Origin: DASUPK01 sp963695675
GTDB lineage: Bacteria > Actinomycetota > Thermoleophilia > Solirubrobacterales > 70-9
DNA length: 64,000 nt
Direction of reading: 5' to 3'
NCBI GenBank assembly: GCA_963695675.1
Contig: CAVOGY010000002.1
Location: 310,001-374,000 of the forward strand
The notes below the pieces were generated by a model, which had not been told where the DNA came from, ran no database searches, and was given only the letters and a program-made list of their open reading frames with translations. A program made the translations under genes and the position numbers. Shown here one piece after another: positions 51,911 through 59,002 of this stretch. Each line of letters begins with the position of its first letter. Within the stretch, counting starts at the first letter, position 1.

Positions 51911-54471
51911 TGAGCAGCACGGGCGACTACATCCTCGGAGCCATCGGACTGCTCGCGATCGCCATCTCGATGGCGATCGCCGGGCGGACGACCCGGCGCG
52001 CGGCACTTCCGCGGTGGACCGGGACGCCGGCGCTGCTGGCGGACGCCGTGCTCGCGATCGGCATTCTGATCGTGATCTCCGAGCTGCTCGGGCTGGTGGG
52101 GATCCTGGATGGGGTGCTGCTGGTCGCCGCCTGCCTGATCGTGGGGGGTGGGGCCGTGCGGCTGGAGCCGATGCTGATCAGTGCCGGCGCGCGGGTCACC
52201 GACTCGGGCCAGGGGAGGGGCGGCGAGGAGCGCGATGCGCCGCCGGCCAGCGGCCTCGAGCTCGCCGTGGCCATCCTGATCGCCCTGATCGTCGCGGCGC
52301 AGTGGGCGGGTCCGACCCTGCTCGCCCTCGACCGCGGGATCTACGGCGGGGACTCGCTCTGGTACCACATGCCGCTCGCGGCGCACATTGCGCAGACCGG
52401 CTCGGTCACCTCGCTGCTCTACACCGATCCGCTCTATCTGAACTGGTTCTACCCCCAGGTCTCGGAGCTGCTTCACGCCGGGGGGCTGCTGCTCTTCGGG
52501 AACGACTTTCTCTCTCCGCTGATCAACATGGCCTGGCTCGGCCTCGCCCTGTTCGCCGGCTGGTGCATCGGCCGGCCCTACGGCTCGGGCGCGACCTCCC
52601 TGGCCGCCGTGGCCGCGGTGATGGCGGCGAACCTCCTCGTCTCCCGCCAGCCCGGCAACGCCAACAACGACGTCGTCGGAATCGCGCTCTTCCTCTCCGC
52701 GGTGGCCCTGTTGGTCAACGCCAGATGGGAGCGTGCCGGACTCCCCATGGGCGTCCTCATGGTCGGTGGGTTAGCCGCAGGGCTCGCGCTCGGCACGAAG
52801 CTCACGGTCGTTCCCCCGGTCCTCGCCCTTACCGTCGGCGTGATCGTCATCTCGGGCAAGGGGTCTCGATTGCGCGCGTCAGCCGCCTGGATCGGTGGAC
52901 TGCTTGTCGGTGGTGGCTATTGGTACGCCCGGAACCTGGTCGTCTCCGGCAACCCGTTCCCCTGGCAGGACATCGGGCCGATCCACCACGCCGAGGCGCT
53001 CCAGGGGCGCCATCCCTACGCGATCGTCCACTACGCCACCGACACGGACGTCTGGGGCCGCTACTTCACCCCGGCTCTCCACGAGCGCCTCGGCGACCTC
53101 TGGCCCGCCTACCTGGCCCTCGCCGTGATCGCCGTCCTGCTCGTGCTCTGGCGCGGCGGGCGCATGGAGCGGATGCTCGGCGCCGTCGCTCTACTCTCGG
53201 CGATCGCCTACCTGCTCACGCCGCTCGGCGCCTCGGGCCCGGAGGGGATGCCGGTCGGCTTCCGGCTCAACATCCGCTACCTGGCCCCCGGCCTCGTGCT
53301 CGCGCTCACCCTGCTCGCTGTCCCCCCGTTCAGCGGCGAGAGAAATGTTCGGCGGCTCGGCAGCCTCCAGCGGATCTGGCGGCTCGTCACCCTGGTGATT
53401 TTCGCGGTGCTCGTGATCGTCAGTGCCGGGGCGATCGGGGCGATCGACACCGGCCGCCTACCGGGCACGGCCGCCCTCGCGCTCGCGGTGATCGCGCTCC
53501 CGCTGCTGGTCGTCTTCCTCTCCCGCCGGGGGCTGGCGCCCGTGGCCCTCGCCGGCATCGGCGTGGCCGCCGTGATCGCGCTGGCGGTCGTCGGCCGCTT
53601 CGCTCAGGACCACTACCTGGACGAGCGCTACTCGTCGACCGCCCCCGACTACCCGAAGACCGAGCAGCCCGCGATCGAGCTCGGTCAGGGCCTGGGCGCC
53701 GCCTACGACTGGGCGAGGGGCACGCACGACCTGCAAGATCGGCCTCTCCGGCACGATGGGTGCGCTCTTCCAGTACGGGCTCTGGGGGCCGGACTCGAGC
53801 AACGACGTTCGCTACATCGGCGAGAAGGGTCCGCGGGGCTCGTTCAACGAGATTCGACAGTGCCCCGAGTGGATCGCCGCGCTCAACGACAGCGACTACG
53901 ACTACGTCATCACGACGCCGACCTACCACCAGGACGATCCCGCGGCCGACACCGCGCCGATCCAGCGCGGGTGGATCTCGCGCGCCGGCAACGTCCGCCG
54001 GGTGGCCGGGGCGAACCTGGTCGACGTCTGGCAGGTGACCGGCCCGCTCGATCCGCTGGCCTGCGCGGCGCCACCCCGCGGCGCCATTCCCAGCGCAACC
54101 GGGAGCTGAGCGTCGGCGAGATTCCGCCCGCCCGTGCTACCCATAGGGAGTGGCCTACCCGCTCGACAACGCCCTCTTCCAGTGGGAGGAGGGTGCGCGA
54201 AGGCTCGGCGAGCTCTCCCGTGACCCGCGAGCCGCGCGGACCGCGACCCGCGCCGTGGACTCGATCCGCGACGAGCTCCGTCGCCGCATTGGGCCGACCT
54301 TCACCGCCCAGGAGCTCGCTGACCTCTACGGCCGCGGCACCGACTGGTGCCTGGAGGCGGCCCGCCGCGCCGCTCCCATGGCCGCCGTCGACCTCGATAC
54401 GCAGGCGATCGTGGACGGCGCGTTCTACCTCTACCTGCGCGGCGCGTCCAACTACTCGGGCGGCCGGGTGA
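51910..54471 (+). CDS. GT-C-like membrane protein, paralogue 4, main part (frameshift near the 3' end)
   Basis: A GTG overlapping paralogue 3 by one base. It shows GGDSLWYHMPLAAHIAQTGS, LNWFYPQVSELLHAGG, GTKLTVVPPVLALT, WYARNLVVSGNPFPW and YLLTPLGASGPEG. The frame is authentic to about residue 607 (WARGTHDL). One extra base near 53734 then shifts it, and the codons to 54471 are out of frame. The missing end is encoded at 53756-54109. Without the shift the protein would be about 732 residues. Confidence 0.78.
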   Translation: MSSTGDYILGAIGLLAIAISMAIAGRTTRRAALPRWTGTPALLADAVLAIGILIVISELLGLVGILDGVLLVAACLIVGGGAVRLEPMLISAGARVTDSGQGRGGEERDAPPASGLELAVAILIALIVAAQWAGPTLLALDRGIYGGDSLWYHMPLAAHIAQTGSVTSLLYTDPLYLNWFYPQVSELLHAGGLLLFGNDFLSPLINMAWLGLALFAGWCIGRPYGSGATSLAAVAAVMAANLLVSRQPGNANNDVVGIALFLSAVALLVNARWERAGLPMGVLMVGGLAAGLALGTKLTVVPPVLALTVGVIVISGKGSRLRASAAWIGGLLVGGGYWYARNLVVSGNPFPWQDIGPIHHAEALQGRHPYAIVHYATDTDVWGRYFTPALHERLGDLWPAYLALAVIAVLLVLWRGGRMERMLGAVALLSAIAYLLTPLGASGPEGMPVGFRLNIRYLAPGLVLALTLLAVPPFSGERNVRRLGSLQRIWRLVTLVIFAVLVIVSAGAIGAIDTGRLPGTAALALAVIALPLLVVFLSRRGLAPVALAGIGVAAVIALAVVGRFAQDHYLDERYSSTAPDYPKTEQPAIELGQGLGAAYDWARGTHDLQDRPLRHDGCALPVRALGAGLEQRRSLHRREGSAGLVQRDSTVPRVDRRAQRQRLRLRHHDADLPPGRSRGRHRADPARVDLARRQRPPGGRGEPGRRLAGDRPARSAGLRGATPRRHSQRNRELSVGEIPPARATHREWPTRSTTPSSSGRRVREGSASSPVTREPRGPRPAPWTRSATSSVAALGRPSPPRSSLTSTAAAPTGAWRRPAAPLPWPPSTSIRRRSWTARSTSTCAARPTTRAAG
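53756..54109 (+). CDS. C-terminal outer domain of paralogue 4 in a shifted frame
   Basis: From about 53735 this frame reads KIGLSGTMGALFQYGLWGPD, then ECPEWIAALNDSDYDYVITT-like sequence (here QCPEWIAALNDSDYDYVITT) and VWQVTGPLDPLACAA. This matches the ends of the other paralogues exactly in order. The ATG at 53756 is internal, not a real start. Confidence 0.7.
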   Translation: MGALFQYGLWGPDSSNDVRYIGEKGPRGSFNEIRQCPEWIAALNDSDYDYVITTPTYHQDDPAADTAPIQRGWISRAGNVRRVAGANLVDVWQVTGPLDPLACAAPPRGAIPSATGS

Positions 54472-54482
54472 CCGCCGAATAG
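54150..54482 (+). CDS. Hypothetical protein
   Basis: 110 residues from a GTG. All-helical and soluble: a FQWEEGARRLGELSRDPRAA start, then SIRDELRRRIGPTFTAQELADLYGRG and a tail AFYLYLRGASNYSGGRVTAE. One Cys (TDWCLEAARR). The family is not recognised. It follows the membrane-protein array by 40 bases and is closed by the large inverted repeat. Confidence 0.65.
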   Translation: MAYPLDNALFQWEEGARRLGELSRDPRAARTATRAVDSIRDELRRRIGPTFTAQELADLYGRGTDWCLEAARRAAPMAAVDLDTQAIVDGAFYLYLRGASNYSGGRVTAE

Positions 54483-54502
54483 AAAGGCGCTTCTGCGGCG
54501 GG

Positions 54503-54565
54503 TGGCACCGGGGCCCCATCCGAGGACAGCGCCGGTGCCCGCAGGATGGGGGGCCCGCGGTGCCA
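54503..54565. terminator. Large inverted repeat between convergent genes
   Basis: Left arm 54503-54521 (TGGCACCGGGGCCCCATCC) pairs with right arm 54544-54565 (GGATGGGG..GGCCC..CGGTGCCA) with two small bulges. The pairing can be extended outward by GGCGGG/CCCGCC. It is the strongest secondary structure in the window. It lies between genes ending at 54482 and 54586, fitting a two-way terminator. Confidence 0.7.
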
Positions 54566-54585
54566 GGACCCGCCGCCCTGAATCG

Positions 54586-55092
54586 TCAGTCTTCTATCCG
54601 CTCGAGGACGATCCGCTCTGGCTCGATCGTCACGCGCAGGGCCCGATGGCCCTCCCAGTTCTCGACGTAGGTGGGGTCGTCCTTGATCGCCGGGTCGAGC
54701 CAGATCCCGTAGCCCTCCTCTTCGCCCTGGTCGAAGGTGGCCTCGAGGGGCTTGCGGCGCCCTCGCCCGCGGCGACCGCGCCGGCGGCGCCGCCGGCGCC
54801 GCCCGGAGCGCTCCTCTTCATCTTCATCCCCCTCTCCTTCGTCGGTCGCGCCGTCCTCCTCCGCGGGCTCGGCCTCGCCCAGCTCGGCCTCGATCTCGGC
54901 CTCGATCTCGTCCCGAAGATCGACGTCGCTCGCCGGCTCCTCGCCCTCTGTGGTGAGCCCGTGCTGGTGCCTGAAGTCGCGGAGCTGGGAGGCCGGAACG
55001 CCGAGCTGGTGCGCGATCCAGGCGTCCGTGCGCCCCTGGCGTACCCAGGCGCGGATCTGGTTGAGCTGCGGTCGCAGCGACTGGCGAGCCAT
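54586..55092 (-). CDS. Hypothetical protein with HTH-like start and acidic/Arg-rich middle
   Basis: 168 residues. Residues 1-45 (LRPQLNQIRAWVRQGRTDAW, IAHQLGVPASQLRDFRHQHG) look like a small helix-turn-helix. An acidic stretch follows (EIEAEIEAELGEAEPAEEDG, DEGEGDEDEEE), then a run of Arg/Gly (RRRRRRRRGRRGRGRRK). A compact C-terminal domain closes it (YGIWLDPAIKDDPTYVENWE, LRVTIEPERIVLERIED). It may bind nucleic acid; the function is not known. Confidence 0.7.
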   Translation of the reverse strand: MARQSLRPQLNQIRAWVRQGRTDAWIAHQLGVPASQLRDFRHQHGLTTEGEEPASDVDLRDEIEAEIEAELGEAEPAEEDGATDEGEGDEDEEERSGRRRRRRRRGRRGRGRRKPLEATFDQGEEEGYGIWLDPAIKDDPTYVENWEGHRALRVTIEPERIVLERIED

Positions 55093-55228
55093 CGGCGGCG
55101 GACTCTAAATCATTCGCCTGTTCCGCCTTTTGTGCCTTGGCAGACGGGGTAGAACCAGGTACGCTACTTATTTGTGGGTAGCCGAGAGTCCGCCTTGGGG
55201 GGTGGGCAACGACTATTAGGAGGCAACG

Positions 55229-55462
55229 ATGCTGGTGCTATCACGGAAGCCGAGCCAGAGCATCATGATCGGCGACGGAGTTGAGGTTCAGGTGCTCTCG
55301 GTGGCGGGCGAGAAGGTGCGGCTCGGCATCACGGCTCCTCGCGAGGTCTCGATCTTCAGGAACGAGGTCTACGAGCGGATCGAGAGCGAAGGCGACGTGG
55401 AGGACGAGGGGACAGACGCGGCCGTCGAGAGCGCGCTCGAGCACCTCTCGTCGAAGCGGTAG
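55229..55462 (+). CDS. csrA: Carbon storage regulator CsrA
   Basis: 77 residues. MLVLSRKPSQSIMIGDGVEV, VRLGITAPREVSIFRNEVYE and the conserved Arg of the RNA-binding face are present. CsrA binds GGA motifs in mRNA leaders to control translation. An excellent TTAGGAGG site precedes the ATG; its GGA is a possible autoregulatory target. No flagellar genes or fliW are in the window. The 136 bases upstream hold its promoter region. Confidence 0.95.
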   Translation: MLVLSRKPSQSIMIGDGVEVQVLSVAGEKVRLGITAPREVSIFRNEVYERIESEGDVEDEGTDAAVESALEHLSSKR

Positions 55463-55470
55463 GCCGCTCC

Positions 55471-55719
55471 CTAGCCCATCAGCCAGGCGAGCGTCTCGAA
55501 CATCGAGACGACCACGGTGACGACCGTGATCGTCAGGCAGACGAGCAGAACGCTGAACCTGACCTTGCCCCGTGACTCGCTGCGCGAGATGCGCCGGGCC
55601 CGCGATCGGTTGACCGCGCGCTTTCGCAGTTGATCTCGCCGGCGGCGCTCGAGCGCCATCTCCTGCTCGAACGCCAGCTCGATCTGAGACATGCTCTGTC
55701 GCATCCGCATCTGAGCCAT
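55471..55719 (-). CDS. Hypothetical small membrane protein with basic helix
   Basis: 82 residues from the ATG at 55719. The N-terminal part is a long charged helix (MSQIELAFEQEMALERRRRD, then QLRKRAVNRSRARRI). A single C-terminal span follows (VLLVCLTITVVTVVVSMFETL). It could be tail-anchored with a basic cytoplasmic helix. Not recognised. It ends 8 bases from the convergent csrA stop and lies downstream of the nuclease gene. Confidence 0.6.
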   Translation of the reverse strand: MAQMRMRQSMSQIELAFEQEMALERRRRDQLRKRAVNRSRARRISRSESRGKVRFSVLLVCLTITVVTVVVSMFETLAWLMG

Positions 55720-55774
55720 CGGAAAGAGCCCCCCGGGGCGGCCGTGCAGGCTAGCAAGGGATCTTGCAAATTGA

Positions 55775-56320
55775 CTATAGAGAGCAGTGCCCCCATAGCC
55801 CGCGGCCAGAGGCGCCCGCCAGCGCCGCGAGTCGTGCAAAGAGCGGGGCGAACGAGTCGTTGGGCGGGATGGTCAAGGTGCGGGCGAGGCCGCGCCGGAC
55901 GAGCTCGGCGTTGACGAACAACGGGCGCCGGCCAGACTCGGGACGGGGCAGGTAGACATAGGCGAGCAGGCGCCCGTAGACGTCCCGCCGCTCGGCGTCG
56001 AAACGGAGGGTGACCGTCCTCCCCTCGACCAAACGATCGTTCACTGCGTGCGCCCTCGGGCCGCCGCACTGCACCGGCGTATCCGGCTTGACGGTCTCCG
56101 GCGTATCGATCCCGATGTAGCGGACGGTCTCCTCGCTCCCATCGGGCAGGGCGACGTCGATTGTGTCGCCGTCGACGACGTGGGTGACGCGGACGGTAAC
56201 CCGCCCGGTGGGCTCTGACGAATCGTTGCCTCCGCAGCCGCGTGACACCGCCAGGACGACGAGAACAGCGGCAATGAGGAGAGGCGCTCGAAGAGCACCG
56301 TGGCGCAGCGGTCGGGTCAC
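55775..56320 (-). CDS. Secreted or lipid-anchored thermonuclease-like nuclease
   Basis: 181 residues. A hydrophobic N-terminus (APLLIAAVLVVLAVSRGC) has a Cys at the expected cleavage region, so it may be a lipoprotein. The SNase domain is complete: VVDGDTIDV, RYIGIDTPET with the catalytic Arg, LRFDAERRDVYGRLLAYVYL and a final NAELVRRGLAR helix. It would cleave DNA or RNA outside the cell in a Ca-dependent way. The upstream 157 bases hold two hairpins. Confidence 0.88.
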   Translation of the reverse strand: MTRPLRHGALRAPLLIAAVLVVLAVSRGCGGNDSSEPTGRVTVRVTHVVDGDTIDVALPDGSEETVRYIGIDTPETVKPDTPVQCGGPRAHAVNDRLVEGRTVTLRFDAERRDVYGRLLAYVYLPRPESGRRPLFVNAELVRRGLARTLTIPPNDSFAPLFARLAALAGASGRGLWGHCSL

Positions 56321-56357
56321 CCCTCGATGATGCTCAGCCGCACGGAACTACTCGCAG

Positions 56358-56433
56358 TTGGCGCCTTACTCACCGTATGGGTGACAAAGGCGCCAATTGG
56401 CGGGTTGGTCCCGGTATGCAGGACTAACCCGCC
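56358..56433. terminator. Two adjacent hairpins between fba and the nuclease gene
   Basis: Hairpin 1: TTGGCGCCTT / AAGGCGCCAA (56358-56396), with inner TCACC/GGTGA and a GTAT loop. Hairpin 2: GGCGGGTT-GTCC / GGAC-AACCCGCC (56399-56433). The loops share GTATG. They lie 45 bases after the minus-strand fba stop and 38 bases before the nuclease start. They may terminate fba or form a structured leader for the nuclease mRNA. Confidence 0.6.
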
Positions 56434-56478
56434 ACAAATCCACCCTTCATTGCCGGTGTTCGTCGTTCGGCCGGCGCG

Positions 56479-57399
56479 CTACGGAATGCGCCGCACGTGG
56501 TTGAGCAGCGTCTCCTTGATCTGGCCGATGATCTCGAGCGCCTCGCTCTTCTCCCGCTGCCAGACGTTGCGGCCGAAGATCACGCCGGATCCGCCCGCCT
56601 CCATGATCGTCCGGGTGTGCGCGAGCACCGTCTCGTCGTCGGTCTTCGACCCGCCGGAGAGGACCACCAGGGCACGCCCCGCCGACTCGACGATCTGGCG
56701 CACCGCCTCCTCCGGGGAGGCGTCCATCTCGTTGTAGGGAGCGGGCTGGTCCTTGTCCTTCTCGGAGTCGATCTTCGGGAAGTTGAGCTTGACGACGTCG
56801 GCGCCCATCTCCATGGCGAGCCGGGCGCCGTAGTCGATCGCGTAGAAGGAATCGCGACCGCCCTTCTTCTCGATCGCGGAGCCCCGCGGGTACGCCCAGA
56901 TCACCAGCGGCATGCCGTAGCGCTCGCAGGCCTCGCGGACGCCCTTGAGCTGGTGCAGGTCGACGTCCTGACGGGGGGAGCCGACGTAGAGCGTGTAGCC
57001 CACCGCGTCCGCCCCGAGCCGGACCGCGTCCTCGACGGAGGCGTTGGTCGAGGAGAAGGCGTCGTCCGAGGGCGCGATGTCGGTCTTGCCGTTGACCTTC
57101 AGGATCAGCGGCACCTGGCCGGCGTAGTCGGGGTAGTAGCGGGTCGCCAGGCCGATCTGGCAGGCGATCGCCGAGTAGCCCGCCTCGGCCGCCAGGCTGA
57201 ACTGGTACTCGGGGTCCTTGGAGGCGGGGTTGGGGAAGAAGTCGCGGGGGCCGTGCTCGATCCCCTGGTCGATCGGGAGCAGCATCAGGGTCCCGTTGCC
57301 GGGGCCGTAGTCGAAGAGCAGACGGCGCAGCCGCGCGCGCTTGCCTGGGGAGAGCGTTGCCAGCAGCGACTTCTGCTCGGTGATCGACTTGACTTCCAT
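56479..57399 (-). CDS. Class I fructose-bisphosphate aldolase (FbaB/DhnA type)
   Basis: 306 residues. MLLPIDQGIEHGPRDFF, ADAVGYTLYVGS, VIWAYPRG, the Schiff-base Lys in ADVVKLNFPK, and ALVVLSGGSKTDDE with GVIFGRNVWQ are the marks of the archaeal-type class I aldolase. It cleaves fructose-1,6-bisphosphate without metal. An AGGAGG site lies 12 bases before the ATG. It is divergent from the YbdK-type gene, with both promoters within 67 bases. Confidence 0.9.
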   Translation of the reverse strand: MEVKSITEQKSLLATLSPGKRARLRRLLFDYGPGNGTLMLLPIDQGIEHGPRDFFPNPASKDPEYQFSLAAEAGYSAIACQIGLATRYYPDYAGQVPLILKVNGKTDIAPSDDAFSSTNASVEDAVRLGADAVGYTLYVGSPRQDVDLHQLKGVREACERYGMPLVIWAYPRGSAIEKKGGRDSFYAIDYGARLAMEMGADVVKLNFPKIDSEKDKDQPAPYNEMDASPEEAVRQIVESAGRALVVLSGGSKTDDETVLAHTRTIMEAGGSGVIFGRNVWQREKSEALEIIGQIKETLLNHVRRIP

Positions 57400-57466
57400 C
57401 TTCTCGACTACCTCCTGATTTGTGCCTTGGGGCCAGTATGCCCGATCTGACTGTCATGGTCCCACC

Positions 57467-58588
57467 GTGCTCGAACACAGTTTCGGCGGCACCCCGTTCA
57501 CCCTCGGCATCGAGGAGGAGCTGATGATCTGCGATGCCGACAGCCTCGAGCTGGCGCAGGCGATCGACGTCATCCTCGGCGACCTGCCCGAGGACATCCC
57601 CGGCGAGGTGAAGCCCGAGCTGATGCAGTCGGTCCTCGAGGTCGCGACCCGGCCCTGCGGGGACATCGCCGAGGCGGCGGACCAGCTTCGCCAGCTCCGT
57701 CGCACGGTTCGCGAGGTGGCCGCCCGTAACGGGCTCGCGATCGGAGCCGCCGGCACCCATCCCTCCGCCCTCTACGCGGACCAGCTGATCGTCGACCACC
57801 CCCGCTACAAGGAGCTCGCCGCGGAGCTTCGCTGGATCGCCGAGCAGGAGCTGATCTTCGGCACCCACGTCCACGTCGGCATCGACGACCCGGAGAAGGC
57901 GATCTACGTGGCCGACGGGATGCGTGGGTTCCTCCCCCTGCTGCTCGGCATGTCCACGAACTCGCCCCTCTGGCAGGGCAGGAAGACGGGGATGATGTCC
58001 TCGCGCACGCCCGTGTTCAGGGCCTTTCCCAGGGTGGGGATCCCGCCGTACTACGGGAGCTGGGACATCTACTCCCACCGTGTCGAGCAGATGATGCGCG
58101 GCGGCGCGATCCCCGACTACACCTATCTCTGGTGGGACGTGCGCCCGCATCCCAACTTCGGCACCGTCGAGCTCCGCGTCTTCGACCAACAGACCAGGAT
58201 CGATCACACGATCGGCTTCGCCGCCCTGGGCCAGGCCCTCGCCCACCGGCTCGCGGACGAGTACGACGACGGGGTGCCGAGCATCGAGCACCCGCACGAG
58301 CTGATCGACGACAACAAGGTGCGAGCCTCGCTGGTCGGGATCGAGGGGAAGCTGATCGACTTCGATCACGGCCACGAGGTCGACGCGGCGGAGATGGCGC
58401 TCGGGGTGATCGAGGACCTGAGGGAGCACGCCCGGGAGCTCGGCTGCGAGGCCGAGCTGGCGAGCCTCGCCGACCTGGTCGAGCACGGCACCGGGGCGCG
58501 CCGCCAGCTCAACTGGCTGGCGGACCACGGCGAGATCGGCGGGCTGATGAGGGAGATCGTTGCCGCCACCGATCCGGACCAGCACTGA
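57467..58588 (+). CDS. YbdK-type carboxylate-amine ligase (glutamate-cysteine ligase 2 family)
   Basis: 373 residues from the GTG at 57467, the usual length of the family. FTLGIEEELMI, VKPELMQSVLEVATRP, FGTHVHVGIDDPEKAI, LWQGRKTGMMSSR and the C-terminal RQLNWLADHGEIGGL match. It would couple an amino acid to a carboxylate with ATP. Weak glutamate-cysteine ligase activity is known for E. coli YbdK. Actinobacterial members often have unknown substrates. Confidence 0.88.
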   Translation: MLEHSFGGTPFTLGIEEELMICDADSLELAQAIDVILGDLPEDIPGEVKPELMQSVLEVATRPCGDIAEAADQLRQLRRTVREVAARNGLAIGAAGTHPSALYADQLIVDHPRYKELAAELRWIAEQELIFGTHVHVGIDDPEKAIYVADGMRGFLPLLLGMSTNSPLWQGRKTGMMSSRTPVFRAFPRVGIPPYYGSWDIYSHRVEQMMRGGAIPDYTYLWWDVRPHPNFGTVELRVFDQQTRIDHTIGFAALGQALAHRLADEYDDGVPSIEHPHELIDDNKVRASLVGIEGKLIDFDHGHEVDAAEMALGVIEDLREHARELGCEAELASLADLVEHGTGARRQLNWLADHGEIGGLMREIVAATDPDQH

Positions 58589-58683
58589 CCGGCCGGCGTC
58601 CTCGATAAAGGCCGAGGCCGAACCGCTTTCCGCGAATCCGATACGATTTCCGAAGTGAATTACCGGGTTTTTGCGGCGTGAAC

Positions 58684-58696
58684 TACGGAATCCGTA
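58684..58696. promoter_or_regulatory. Palindromic operator before the HxlR gene
   Basis: TACGGA-A-TCCGTA, a perfect 6-1-6 inverted repeat, ends 3 bases before the ATG at 58700. A partial copy, GAATCCGATAC, lies at 58634-58644 and matches GAATCCGTAC at 58688-58697. It is probably bound by the HxlR protein itself. The layout is the same as at lon2 (6958-6970). Confidence 0.6.
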
Positions 58697-58699
58697 CCA

Positions 58700-59002
58700 A
58701 TGGCTACGAGCAGACCGGTTGAGGACACCCTCGATCTGCTCGGACGCCGCTGGGCGCTTCGCCTGATCTGGGAGCTGCGGCGCAGCACCCTCTCCTTTTC
58801 GGAGCTCCGTGAGAGCACCGGCATCAGCCCATCCGTTCTCTCCGCCCGTCTCGGCGAGCTCGTCGAGTCCGGCGTCGTCGAGCGGGACGGCGGCGGGCGC
58901 TACCGGCTGAGCGGCCCGGGCCGCGATCTCGCCCGGATTCTCTACGAGCTCAATAGATGGGCCGAGCGGGCAGGGGTATCCTCGCTGGATGAGCTCGCCT
59001 GA
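58700..59002 (+). CDS. HxlR-family winged-helix transcriptional regulator
   Basis: 100 residues. TLDLLGRRWALRLIWELRRS, FSELRESTGISPSVLSARLG and ELVESGVVERDGGGRYRLSG form the winged helix. It lacks cysteine, so it is not a thiol sensor, unlike the lon2-linked member. It overlaps the next gene by 14 bases. An operator-like palindrome overlaps its start. Confidence 0.88.
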   Translation: MATSRPVEDTLDLLGRRWALRLIWELRRSTLSFSELRESTGISPSVLSARLGELVESGVVERDGGGRYRLSGPGRDLARILYELNRWAERAGVSSLDELA

